Assembly: GCA_009763385.1 (NCBI GenBank)
Contig: CM019822.1
Coordinates: 23,244,842 to 23,308,841, forward strand
Origin: Coix lacryma-jobi var. lacryma-jobi
Taxonomy: Eukaryota; Streptophyta; Magnoliopsida; Poales; Poaceae
Length of the DNA: 64,000 nt
Reading direction: 5' to 3'
Part shown: positions 32,923 to 43,882 of the stretch, piece by piece
Layout of the letters: every line of letters starts with the position of its first letter
Numbering within the stretch: the stretch's first letter is position 1
Notes under the pieces: model-generated
Database searches by the model: none
The model's input: only the letters and a program-made list of their open reading frames with translations
Told to the model about the DNA's origin: nothing
Position numbers and translations under genes: made by a program

Positions 32923-33494
32923 GATTTTGTTGGGGGAAAAGGACCCTCGGCAAAAACGCCGCCCGATATGGTGCCAAGATCAACCTTCGCTTGGTCTTTG
33001 TGTCCTCGCGAGGTCTCCCTCCTTTCGGGGTCAATTTCCTAACCTTCGGACGTGAGTTCGACCCTCGATGCTCCCTTTTGCACTCCCTGCAGGTTAAGGC
33101 TTCGCGGCACGACAGGCGACCCTCGCTGGGTCCCAAGGTCACTCAGAGCGGACCAAGCAAGCGACGAAGGCGCGTTGGCCCGAAGGCGAGCGGAGTCGAA
33201 GGTCAGCGAGCACAGCCGAAGGACAAACCTTCGGCCCTCTCTCCCGAAGGCAAGTAAAGCCGAAGGTCCTACAGACGGCGAGGAGCGCGGGCCCAAGGGC
33301 GAGCACGGCCGAAGGTCAAATCTCCGCCCCCCTCTCCGAAGGTGAACGGAACCAGGTGGCGGCGCATTGGAGGGGGGCCGATTAGGGTTTCCGCTTCAGC
33401 TGTGTGTTTACATTTTTGCCCTCCCTCCCTGCGTGGAGGTGAGGAATCTTTCCTGTACCCTTTTGTAATTTGGCCCGCGTCCCTTGGTATTCCC

Positions 33495-33502
33495 TATAAA
33501 TA
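33495..33502 (+). promoter_or_regulatory. TATA box of the gypsy 5' LTR
   Basis: TATAAATA in TTCCCTATAAATACCAGG. The same box is at 55346-55353 in the 3' LTR. The inner element begins 18 bp after its end, so this promoter would now transcribe into foreign sequence. Confidence 0.8.
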
Positions 33503-33515
33503 CCAGGGGGATGAA

Positions 33516-33520
33516 CAGTG
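33516..33520. other. Target duplication CAGTG (left) of the copia-like element
   Basis: Identical to 43703-43707; a single copy exists at the matching place of the gypsy 3' LTR. Confidence 0.93.
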
Positions 33521-36093
33521 TGAAAGGTCCTTGTTTGGTTTTGGTAATTGAGTGACAACTTAGGTGGACTAATATGTGTTTGAAGTGAATTACACAGGTG
33601 ATTAGTCCACAGGTGATCATGTGTGAGCAACATATGCCATAAAGGAGAAATGGCTTGGAATATGTCGCAAGGCTCACACATGTGAAGAAGGAGCTTAATG
33701 CACATGAAACATGACATGTGGTCATGTGGCTAAGATGGTGAAGATCAAGGCAAGACTTGGCTTGATGGACCGGTTGCAAAGGTGAAGGGCAAGTTGGAGG
33801 CTTTGAAGCCGTTGGTACCGAGTGTCGGGAGGCTTAAGCAAGACTTGGCGCCGAAGGACCGAAGTGATGGTGAAAAGCAAGTGATGTCAAGATCGATGGA
33901 CCATGGAGGCCATGTGATGATATGAAGTGGATCATATCATTTGATGATAGGTTGGTGCATGTGTTGCATCAACACCGGAGGAGATGGAATGGAATGCGCA
34001 AGGCAAAGGTATATTTGTAGGGCATTTCATTTCACCGGTCATAGGTGTGTAGAGAAGATTATGACCGGATTTAGGATAGATGGCCGTACTATTAAGAGGA
34101 GCAAACTTGTTTGCATATCGGTCATCTAGTGCCACTTGAGCGATCTAACTTTGCGATGTTACTAAGATCGAGTGGCGTGGTGAGAGCAAGTGAAAATCCT
34201 TTGAAAATTGTTTGTGAAAATGCTAACACACATGCACATGATGGTGTACACTTGGTGGTGTTGGCACATTTGCAAAGGAGAAGGTGTTGGAGTTGATTTG
34301 GATCAACTCGGAGAAGTTTCGGAGAAAGCTTTGGTTGAAAAAGAGAAGCGATGGATCTTGGATTGAAATTCTGTTCTAATCCTTTGAGATTTGGATCTTG
34401 TTTTCATGTGGGATGTGTAGCCCTCTGAATAAGCTTTCCAAAATGTCCAAGATCATCGAAATCGGAGTTTGGAGTGAAGAGTTATGGCCGTTCTAGCGCA
34501 GGGAGTGCAGGCTGGTGTAGTCGGTAGTACCGACCCTGGTGGTCGGTAGTACCGACCCAAGAGGGCTGTTTGCAGCCTCTCTGGATGTGGCTTGGTTTGG
34601 CCTGGCGGTAGTACCGCCATAACCTCGGTACTACCGCCCGCGGTGGTACCGACCTATGGCCGGTAGTAACCAAGTTTCGCGAGGCTCTCTGTAGATTTGA
34701 AAATGGCCTGGCGGTAGTACCGCCATTACCTCGGTACTACCGCCCGCGGTGGTACCGACGCAAGGTCGGTAGTGGCTTGTTTTTCGCAGAGCTCTCTGTT
34801 CGCGGCCGATTTTGGCTTGGCGGTAGTACCGCCATTACCTCGGTACTACCGACCTCGGAGGTACCGACCAGAGAGTCGGTGCTTCGCCTTAATCAGCGGG
34901 ATGTGAGTAAACGGCTAGTTTGACTAAGCCGGTAGTACCGCCCAGGAGGGGTCGGTACTACCGACCGAGGCGCAGGAAAGGGGAAACGGCTAGTTGGTCG
35001 CTCCCCTCTATAAATAGGAGTGGAGGCCGGTTTTGGGCAAGCTGCTGGTGCACTCCAAAGCCTTGGTGGCTTGTGTGGATGTGCTTGGGAGCCCTCTAAC
35101 TCGCTTGTGCTTGCTAGTGTGCGAATCTATTGCGAGTGAGCGATTCTAGTGCATTGCTTTGAGAGATTGCATCGAGTGGCACTAGGTGTTCGTGTTGCAA
35201 GCCGGTGGTGCTTATTACTCTTGGAGGTTGCCACCTCCTAGATGGCTTGGTGATCGAGTCTCCGTCGTGAAGCCCGCGTGAAGATTGTGCGTGGCTCCGG
35301 AGAAGGATTGTGAGGGGCACTGTGCTCGCCCCGCGGGGATCGCGAAGAGCAACTCTAGTAGAGCGTGTCATTGAGTTACCCTCACTTGTGGGTGAGTTCT
35401 TGCGGCGCTCGAGTGTCGAGCTAGGTGTGGTGCCTATTAGCCGCCGAACTACCAAAGTGTGTGGTCGACACAACGTGGACTAGCTTGGTGGCAACCAAGT
35501 GAACCTCGGGAGAAAAATCACCGTGTCAACTTCGTGTTCATCTTCTCGGTGGTTTGCAAACTCCATTCACTAGCTTGTATTTATTTGTTCATATACTTGT
35601 GCTAGTATAGTTGCTCTTGTAATTAGTTAGCTTGTGTAGCTTGCTAGTTACCTTCCTTGCTTGTGTAGCATAGAAGTTGATCCCATGAGTGACTAGTTGA
35701 CTTGTAGTCTTGCTAGTCACATTGCTTAGTTTGTGTAGCTAAGTTGAGCTCTCTAATTTGGCTTGTGTAGCCTTGTTATTGAGCATTGCTAGTGAGCTTA
35801 GGCTTTGTGCTATTGCTTAGTGGCATGTGTAGGAGCTCCCCGGTTGATTGAGTACTAGTTGCTTAGGTTTGTGTAACCTTGCAAGCTAGAATTGTTTAGG
35901 TGAGCCCTAGTTAGCCCGACACCTTATTTGCATTGTTTTGGATTTTTTTATAAGGTGTCATAGAGTATAAGTAGAGGGGTGTAGTCTTGGCTAGACCGAT
36001 AGTTTTAATTCCGCATTTGTTTCGGTTAGCCGGTGCGATTATTTTTAGAAAGGACTATTCACCCCCCCTCTAGTCCGCCATCTCAACCCTTTA
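33521..36093 (+). repeat. 5' LTR of the copia-like element
   Basis: 2573 bp, TGAAAGGTCC to AACCCTTTA. By eye it differs from the 3' LTR at three bases, all transitions (near 34067, 35371 and 36085). It contains a cluster of short palindromes at 34521-34966 and a TATA box at 35009-35016. Confidence 0.95.
35009..35016 (+). promoter_or_regulatory. TATA box of the copia-like LTR
   Basis: TATAAATA in CCCCTCTATAAATAGGAG, about 1.5 kb into the LTR. The 3' LTR has it at 42618-42625. Sequence to its left would be U3. Confidence 0.75.
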
Positions 36094-36095
36094 AT

Positions 36096-36107
36096 TGGTA
36101 TCGGAGC
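36096..36107 (+). other. Primer binding site of the copia-like element
   Basis: TGGTATCGGAGC starts three bases after the 5' LTR. The usual copia site for initiator tRNA-Met is TGGTATCAGAGC, one base different. Confidence 0.85.
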
Positions 36108-36144
36108 GAGGTCTCTCATTTGTGGTCTTCACCGACCCGAGAGG

Positions 36145-38121
36145 ATGGCGTCTAGTGGGCTAGATGATGTGTGTGATACACATATTTTTGATGGCACACA
36201 CTTTGCACAATGGAAACACCATATGCTTGATCATTTTCGTGCAAAGGGGCCAAAGTTTTGGTGGATTGTCACTAGTGGTCTCACTCATGTTTTGGACCAT
36301 AGAAATCTCACCAAAGCTCAAAAGGATCTCTTTGAACTCGATGCAAATGCTTATTGTTATCTAATCGATGCATTGAGTTTTGAGTTGTTTTATAAGATAA
36401 ACTCCAAAGGGACCGCCCATGAGATGTGGGAATCCATCAAGCACACCTTCAGTGACTCATCTACATGGGATGATGGCAAGTTCAAGGAGGATGAGACCAA
36501 GGTGGTGGCACGTGAGGATGTTGAGCATGACCACAACTTGGTAGTTGTGGAAGATTGCTCCACCTCATGGTCAAGTGATGATGATGATGATGATCGATCT
36601 ACAACAAGCTCACTTGACAAGGTTGATGGTGATGATTCAAGTGTTGCAAGTAATGATTCTACTCCAAGCACACTTGATGATGTTGATGGCTCATGCTCGG
36701 GTGATGATTGTGATACTACTACAAGCCCATCACCACATTGCTTCATGTCACAAGGTGACACCAAGGTATTTAATGCTAATGTGTTTGATCATGTTGATTC
36801 ATATGATGAGCTTGTTAGTAGACTTGCTAGCATGACCATGTTTTTAGAAAATGAGAAAAATAAAACAATGAAATTAGCAAATGAAAACTCATTTCTAAAG
36901 AACTCATGTGAAGAACATAAGAACTTACTTGATGTTCTTAGAGCTTCACATGATGAATTAGTTGAGAAATATGGCTCTCTCATTAAAGCTTTTTCGAAGG
37001 AACTTAAAAACAATGAGAGCTCATCACATGGATCAAATGATCGATTACAAAGTGTTGCTAACCCATGTGATGTAGGCAAGAAGAATGTATCCACCTCTTG
37101 TGATGATTTATTAGACATGCCATGTTCTTCACATTTAGATGCGTGTTCTACTTCTATGTCTTGTGAGACTAACCTTTTGAAGGAGAACAATGAGCTCAAA
37201 AATGAAGTGAGGAATTTGAGCAACAAGTTAGAGAGGTGCTACAACTCCAAAGTCACCTTTGAGCACATGTTGAAGAATCAAAAGAGCTACGGTGACGAGA
37301 GTGGCATTGGTTTCAACAAGAGCATGTCCAAGGGGGAGAGAAAAAGATTGAAGAAGATGAAAAAGCAAGAACAAAAGAAGCTAGCTCATTTCATGTGCTT
37401 CAAATGCCATGAGATGGCACATCTTGCAAATGCTTGCCCCAATGGAGAAAAGCTCAAGTTGAAGAAGGAAGAAGAGAGGCTCAAGCGTGTCAAATGCTTC
37501 AAGTGCCGCACTAGAGGACATCTCACCTCTATGTGCCCAACCAAGAAATTGGTGAAGCAACAAGATGAGCCTCAACCAAAGCCACAAGTTGAGCAAGAAA
37601 AGAAGCCCCAAGTTCAAATCAAGAACAACCATCATGATGGTGACTTGATGAAGAAGAAGAAAACAAGAAGGGGCGGAAGAGCAAGGCATCCAACTCATAT
37701 CCATGATGCCAAGATGATGATGAGCAAGAATGAAGAAAAGAAGAAAGATTTGGCTCACATCAAGTGCTACAAGTGTGGTGACATGGGACACTTTGCCTCG
37801 GAGTGTCCTACCAAGCTTGAGAAGAAGATTCAAGCAAAAGAGAAGAGGCAAGGCAATGAGGAGCAACACATGAGCAAGGAAGAAAAGGCTCAATCAAAGA
37901 GAGTTTGCTACTCATGTCGGGAAAGGGGACACATGACTAATTCATGTCCCCTAGGTAACACTTCTAAGCCTATTTCAATAGATGATAATCTTGTGCTTAG
38001 AAAGGATTACAATGGTACCTCATTGGTTTCTATTGCAAAACATCACGCTACTCATACTAAGGCATTGCCTAAGTATGTTGCACCTAACTTGAGAGGACCC
38101 AAACTAGTTTGGGTACCATAA
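36145..38121 (+). CDS. gag polyprotein of the copia-like element, four CCHC knuckles
   Basis: The 658-codon frame starts 38 bp after the primer site. Residues 10-110 resemble the copia gag domain (HIFDGTHFAQWKHHML, then ALSFELFYKI and AHEMWESIKHTF). Residues 140-200 are acidic and Ser-rich, and residues 225-380 form a long coiled coil. Four zinc knuckles of C-x2-C-x4-H-x4-C form begin at Cys418, Cys451, Cys541 and Cys588, separated by Lys/Glu-rich linkers. The C-terminus (PNLRGPKLVWVP) is the typical SIRE/Maximus gag end, after which pol would normally follow in the same frame. Here a stop follows directly. Product would assemble particles and bind RNA. The intact frame and near-identical LTRs suggest recent activity. 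Confidence 0.9.
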   Translation: MASSGLDDVCDTHIFDGTHFAQWKHHMLDHFRAKGPKFWWIVTSGLTHVLDHRNLTKAQKDLFELDANAYCYLIDALSFELFYKINSKGTAHEMWESIKHTFSDSSTWDDGKFKEDETKVVAREDVEHDHNLVVVEDCSTSWSSDDDDDDRSTTSSLDKVDGDDSSVASNDSTPSTLDDVDGSCSGDDCDTTTSPSPHCFMSQGDTKVFNANVFDHVDSYDELVSRLASMTMFLENEKNKTMKLANENSFLKNSCEEHKNLLDVLRASHDELVEKYGSLIKAFSKELKNNESSSHGSNDRLQSVANPCDVGKKNVSTSCDDLLDMPCSSHLDACSTSMSCETNLLKENNELKNEVRNLSNKLERCYNSKVTFEHMLKNQKSYGDESGIGFNKSMSKGERKRLKKMKKQEQKKLAHFMCFKCHEMAHLANACPNGEKLKLKKEEERLKRVKCFKCRTRGHLTSMCPTKKLVKQQDEPQPKPQVEQEKKPQVQIKNNHHDGDLMKKKKTRRGGRARHPTHIHDAKMMMSKNEEKKKDLAHIKCYKCGDMGHFASECPTKLEKKIQAKEKRQGNEEQHMSKEEKAQSKRVCYSCRERGHMTNSCPLGNTSKPISIDDNLVLRKDYNGTSLVSIAKHHATHTKALPKYVAPNLRGPKLVWVP

Positions 38122-41115
38122 AAAAGTGGATGAATGTGTGTAGGTACCATGGCATTGGAGACTTGATTCAATTGATTTCATATTGTTCATTATATGATTG
38201 AGTCAAGTAATGAAGCTTAGCGATATCCAAACCCAATGCCAAGTCAAGTCAAGTCAAGTGAAGTCCAAATGTGCTACAACATACAAGTGTCACATTCTAG
38301 TTGTGGTGATCTTATTGGAATTATTTGAAGGCTTGCAATCAAATTGAGTAGGAGCTTGCTATTGGATGATCATGATTTACAAAGGTATATTTCTAGTTGA
38401 TCATATTCATTTGGATGCATATGAGTTGATTGAATTGGATATATATATGCATATGCTGCTTGCTATAAGATGATTGAATGGATTTGATGCTTAGTGATCA
38501 AAATTGAGTTAGTTTGAATGGATATGTTCATGAGACTTCTTTTAGTAAGTGATTTGAATGGATATATGTCTTGTGAGAATACTCAAACAAGTTAGCTCAA
38601 GTTTGATTCAAATTGGTAGAGTATAGCTCAATTGCTCAAAGTTGTTCAATATTGCAAAATCTGAGTGAGCTGAGAAGATAGCCATGTTTGAGTGATCAAA
38701 TCTTTTTGGATTGGCTTGAAATTTGGTACACATGCTCTACACTTATGGTATTAGTTGCTGTGCAAAATTCATAATAATTGGATAAGTGATGCTTTGGTTT
38801 TGGAGTGGATCTTGTCAACACAAGTGCAGCAGTTTTCAGCATGTAGTAGTGTGGAATGAATTGAAATCTGGTAGCAATCTAGAAAGCCAATGAAGCTCAA
38901 ATTTTTATGGCTACTAGAATGTATAGTGAGGCACATCTACACCAAATTTCATGGCAATTGGATCAATATATTGTGAGATATGATTATTTCATTAAAGATG
39001 ACAGAATCTGCCATATAAGTGATATTTATTGGTTTGATCACAAGTCACTTTGATTGAAAGGCCCTCAAGTTGGAATCATGTTTATAAGTGGTTGAGGGAC
39101 CTATGTTTGGTTTTGAGATGAGCTAGAAGCATGACAAAGATGAGTACAAGGTCACTTGATTGTGGAGTGTATTTGGCACACAATTGGTACTCAAATTGAA
39201 GATCAAGACCAACATCAAGATGAAGATAAAAGTCAAGTTCTAGTATCAAATTCAAGATCTTTTGGAAAGAAAGAAAAGGACTCAAAGAAGGTTTCAATGT
39301 TATATCTCAAGAAGAGTTCATCATTTGGATCAATCAAACCAAGTCAATTCAAGTAAGTATCAAGGATAATTCTTTGGAGAGAGGTCACTTCTCCCTTTTG
39401 TAGGGGCTTGCCGCCTTTGGTAGGTTAACCAAGCTAGGCTTGGAAGGCTAACATGGAAGTGGTGATCTAAAGTGTCATTTGAGACGCTTAGTTGAAGAAA
39501 TCAAAAGGGTTGATCTAAAGAAGCAAGTAACATCCAAGACAGAAAAGCAAATCTTGCTAACTCAAGTGGTATTTATATGCAAGCAAAGGTCAAATGAAGA
39601 AGCAAGCCAACCACAACAAGATAATGCACTTGATCATATGGGTGAAGAATTGTTCTTTCAATTGGTATCTATTGGTCTTCACCATGGACTTCACATTGCT
39701 ATTTGGAGCTTAATTGGAATCAAAATGACTATCCTCTACTCCAAGATAGCGAAGGTATCATTGTAATGTGCATGATCATTTCATCCCTTACTAGTATGCG
39801 GTTAGTGCATATAGTACATGCTTAATAGGATCATGCATAACAATTGAAAAGTTTAAATTCATAGCCTACCACTATTGCTTGTTTGATTATATGATCTAGT
39901 GGTTAGTATATGAGTTTGTTCATGAGCTAGTGAACCCATGTTCTTGATCTAGAAGATGAGCATTCAAGTGTCTAATTCAACGTGAGTAAGATAACCATTA
40001 AAAGATGTGTGAAGAAGCTTACTCTAGAGCAAACCGAGTTAGATATCTTGTGCAAAATTGCCTAGTTCAAGTCACAAATGAGAAGCTCATGAAGATGACA
40101 AGAGTTCAAGAAGAAGATAATAATGCAAATGGATATCAAGTTAAATTTTCATTCAAGTGGTATCCTACAAGACTTCAAGTGATCCTCAACTTTAAGTGAT
40201 TAATTCAAGCAAAGCATCCCTCACCAACAAGAGCTCAAGCTTATCAAGTGGATGACCCATGCTATGACATAGGGGAGGTGCCCCACCTATTGGTATCAAG
40301 GTCAAAGATCCTACACATGGTGTCATTCCAACACATATGGTGGTGTCCATCAAAAATGAAGACTCAAATGTCAACCATCTACCCTAGTGCAACCCTTTGT
40401 ATCAAGTAAAGCATGCCTTTTATGGTTATTGATGACAAAGGGGGAGAAAGTGATAAAGATATGATATGATAGGGGGAGATGTGGTAAAGATATGCAAGAG
40501 GATCAAAATTCTTGGACAATGAGAGCACACAAGTAGGGGGAGCAAGCTCATGAATACATGATTGATGCATTTGTTTGCGCATTACATTTGCTTGCTCACA
40601 TTGCATATGTTTTACATTCCTACATGCTTGTGTGCAATATTTGCTAGAACTAAGACTTGGATGATGATTGTTTTCCTTCATTTGGTATTTAGAGCATAGT
40701 CTTAGTGTAGCAAGTGGTAACTAGAACCTTGATTATAATGTTGATCTCACGTGGTATCTAGTTTCACTTGTTCTAGCAAGGTTGATGCTAAGGATGAATC
40801 AAAATGTGGTATGCACGCTTCAAAGGTAAAATTTCATCATGTATACCTTAGCATCACTTAGTAGTGCTAACACTCCCACAAATTTCATATTTATGCATGT
40901 GTGCAAGCTTGAAACCAAACCATTTGAGCACACATGTAGGGGGAGTTAACACTACAAAGTCGGGTTGTATGGTGCTTATCCAAATTCTCTCATATGTTCT
41001 TAATGTTGGATAAGTAACATAGAATCCAAACCAAGTTAGCAATTTACTTTCTTGTGAAGTGCTAGCTTGGAATAAGCATAATTTCCATATCTTTGTAGAG
41101 TTATCATCAATTACC
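38122..41115 (+). other. Noncoding interior of the copia-like element
   Basis: About 3 kb, A/T-rich, rich in TTGAATGGATAT- and CAAGTTCAAG-type words, with no frame above 100 codons that resembles protease, integrase, RT or RNase H. It replaces the pol region of an autonomous relative. I see no recognisable pol remnant. Confidence 0.8.
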
Positions 41116-41128
41116 AAAAAGGGGGAGA
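41116..41128 (+). other. Polypurine tract of the copia-like element
   Basis: AAAAAGGGGGAGA ends one base before the 3' LTR at 41130, the expected start site for plus-strand DNA. Confidence 0.85.
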
Positions 41129-41129
41129 T

Positions 41130-43702
41130 TGAAAGGTCCTTGTTTGGTTTTGGTAATTGAGTGACAACTTAGGTGGACTAATATGTGTTTGAAGTGAATT
41201 ACACAGGTGATTAGTCCACAGGTGATCATGTGTGAGCAACATATGCCATAAAGGAGAAATGGCTTGGAATATGTCGCAAGGCTCACACATGTGAAGAAGG
41301 AGCTTAATGCACATGAAACATGACATGTGGTCATGTGGCTAAGATGGTGAAGATCAAGGCAAGACTTGGCTTGATGGACCGGTTGCAAAGGTGAAGGGCA
41401 AGTTGGAGGCTTTGAAGCCGTTGGTACCGAGTGTCGGGAGGCTTAAGCAAGACTTGGCGCCGAAGGACCGAAGTGATGGTGAAAAGCAAGTGATGTCAAG
41501 ATCGATGGACCATGGAGGCCATGTGATGATATGAAGTGGATCATATCATTTGATGATAGGTTGGTGCATGTGTTGCATCAACACCGGAGGAGATGGAATG
41601 GAATGCGCAAGGCAAAGGTATATTTGTAGGGCATTTCATTTCACCGGTCATAGGTGTGTAGAGAAGATTATGACCGGGTTTAGGATAGATGGCCGTACTA
41701 TTAAGAGGAGCAAACTTGTTTGCATATCGGTCATCTAGTGCCACTTGAGCGATCTAACTTTGCGATGTTACTAAGATCGAGTGGCGTGGTGAGAGCAAGT
41801 GAAAATCCTTTGAAAATTGTTTGTGAAAATGCTAACACACATGCACATGATGGTGTACACTTGGTGGTGTTGGCACATTTGCAAAGGAGAAGGTGTTGGA
41901 GTTGATTTGGATCAACTCGGAGAAGTTTCGGAGAAAGCTTTGGTTGAAAAAGAGAAGCGATGGATCTTGGATTGAAATTCTGTTCTAATCCTTTGAGATT
42001 TGGATCTTGTTTTCATGTGGGATGTGTAGCCCTCTGAATAAGCTTTCCAAAATGTCCAAGATCATCGAAATCGGAGTTTGGAGTGAAGAGTTATGGCCGT
42101 TCTAGCGCAGGGAGTGCAGGCTGGTGTAGTCGGTAGTACCGACCCTGGTGGTCGGTAGTACCGACCCAAGAGGGCTGTTTGCAGCCTCTCTGGATGTGGC
42201 TTGGTTTGGCCTGGCGGTAGTACCGCCATAACCTCGGTACTACCGCCCGCGGTGGTACCGACCTATGGCCGGTAGTAACCAAGTTTCGCGAGGCTCTCTG
42301 TAGATTTGAAAATGGCCTGGCGGTAGTACCGCCATTACCTCGGTACTACCGCCCGCGGTGGTACCGACGCAAGGTCGGTAGTGGCTTGTTTTTCGCAGAG
42401 CTCTCTGTTCGCGGCCGATTTTGGCTTGGCGGTAGTACCGCCATTACCTCGGTACTACCGACCTCGGAGGTACCGACCAGAGAGTCGGTGCTTCGCCTTA
42501 ATCAGCGGGATGTGAGTAAACGGCTAGTTTGACTAAGCCGGTAGTACCGCCCAGGAGGGGTCGGTACTACCGACCGAGGCGCAGGAAAGGGGAAACGGCT
42601 AGTTGGTCGCTCCCCTCTATAAATAGGAGTGGAGGCCGGTTTTGGGCAAGCTGCTGGTGCACTCCAAAGCCTTGGTGGCTTGTGTGGATGTGCTTGGGAG
42701 CCCTCTAACTCGCTTGTGCTTGCTAGTGTGCGAATCTATTGCGAGTGAGCGATTCTAGTGCATTGCTTTGAGAGATTGCATCGAGTGGCACTAGGTGTTC
42801 GTGTTGCAAGCCGGTGGTGCTTATTACTCTTGGAGGTTGCCACCTCCTAGATGGCTTGGTGATCGAGTCTCCGTCGTGAAGCCCGCGTGAAGATTGTGCG
42901 TGGCTCCGGAGAAGGATTGTGAGGGGCACTGTGCTCGCCCCGCGGGGATCGCGAAGAGCAACTCTAGTAGAGCGTGCCATTGAGTTACCCTCACTTGTGG
43001 GTGAGTTCTTGCGGCGCTCGAGTGTCGAGCTAGGTGTGGTGCCTATTAGCCGCCGAACTACCAAAGTGTGTGGTCGACACAACGTGGACTAGCTTGGTGG
43101 CAACCAAGTGAACCTCGGGAGAAAAATCACCGTGTCAACTTCGTGTTCATCTTCTCGGTGGTTTGCAAACTCCATTCACTAGCTTGTATTTATTTGTTCA
43201 TATACTTGTGCTAGTATAGTTGCTCTTGTAATTAGTTAGCTTGTGTAGCTTGCTAGTTACCTTCCTTGCTTGTGTAGCATAGAAGTTGATCCCATGAGTG
43301 ACTAGTTGACTTGTAGTCTTGCTAGTCACATTGCTTAGTTTGTGTAGCTAAGTTGAGCTCTCTAATTTGGCTTGTGTAGCCTTGTTATTGAGCATTGCTA
43401 GTGAGCTTAGGCTTTGTGCTATTGCTTAGTGGCATGTGTAGGAGCTCCCCGGTTGATTGAGTACTAGTTGCTTAGGTTTGTGTAACCTTGCAAGCTAGAA
43501 TTGTTTAGGTGAGCCCTAGTTAGCCCGACACCTTATTTGCATTGTTTTGGATTTTTTTATAAGGTGTCATAGAGTATAAGTAGAGGGGTGTAGTCTTGGC
43601 TAGACCGATAGTTTTAATTCCGCATTTGTTTCGGTTAGCCGGTGCGATTATTTTTAGAAAGGACTATTCACCCCCCCTCTAGTCCGCCATCTCGACCCTT
43701 TA
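41130..43702 (+). repeat. 3' LTR of the copia-like element
   Basis: 2573 bp, the same length as the 5' LTR and nearly identical. Palindrome cluster at 42130-42575 and TATA box at 42618-42625. It ends GACCCTTTA before the CAGTG duplication. Confidence 0.95.
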
Positions 43703-43848
43703 CAGTGTAAAGCAAGGATTTTTTGGGATCAGTACTCCACAACATTGATTGAGTTCTAAACCTTCGCTTCCGCTTTACTTCCGACGCTTGGCCACCTTCG
43801 CCGTTCACTCTGTACAAGTGCGGGGGTTCGGCAAGTGTGTTGCCAACA
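43703..43848 (+). repeat. 5' LTR of the gypsy element, second part
   Basis: Begins with the duplicated CAGTG (43703-43707), continues TAAAGCAAGG as in the 3' LTR, and ends TGTTGCCAACA at 43848. Confidence 0.95.
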
Positions 43849-43851
43849 GTT

Positions 43852-43869
43852 TGGCGCCGACCGTGGGGA
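43852..43869 (+). other. Primer binding site of the gypsy element
   Basis: TGGCGCCGACCGTGGGGA begins 3 bp after the 5' LTR end. It should pair with a tRNA 3' end. The nearest that I can recall is tRNA-Lys (two differences), but I cannot settle which tRNA. Confidence 0.75.
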
Positions 43870-43882
43870 CACGAAGTTTGAA

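Larger units (their letters stand above)
32928..33520 (+). repeat. 5' LTR of the gypsy element, first part
   Basis: It starts TGTTGGGGGAAAAGG and matches 54784-55377. A TATA box TATAAATA is at 33495-33502. The LTR is cut after CAGTG (33516-33520) by the inner element and resumes at 43703. Confidence 0.95.
33521..43702 (+). mobile_element. Non-autonomous copia/SIRE-like LTR retrotransposon (gag only)
   Basis: Two 2573-bp LTRs (33521-36093 and 41130-43702) enclose a 5.0-kb interior. The 5-bp duplication CAGTG is perfect. Ends are TGAAAGG and CCCTTTA. A TGGTATCGGAGC primer site follows the 5' LTR, and a GGGGGAGA purine tract precedes the 3' LTR, both usual for Ty1/copia. Only a gag gene is present. 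I find no protease, integrase or reverse transcriptase, so movement would need helper enzymes. This layout matches terminal-repeat retrotransposons with a GAG domain. It sits in the same orientation as the host element. Confidence 0.93.

Noticed and set aside
38122..41115. A possible hidden pol or envelope-like gene in the copia-like interior
   Set aside because: No frame of useful length and no motif of protease, integrase, RT or RNase H on either strand.
43835..43882. Extending gypsy gag upstream to 43835
   Set aside because: That start is a GTG inside the LTR and would cross the primer binding site; the ATG at 43883 fits better.
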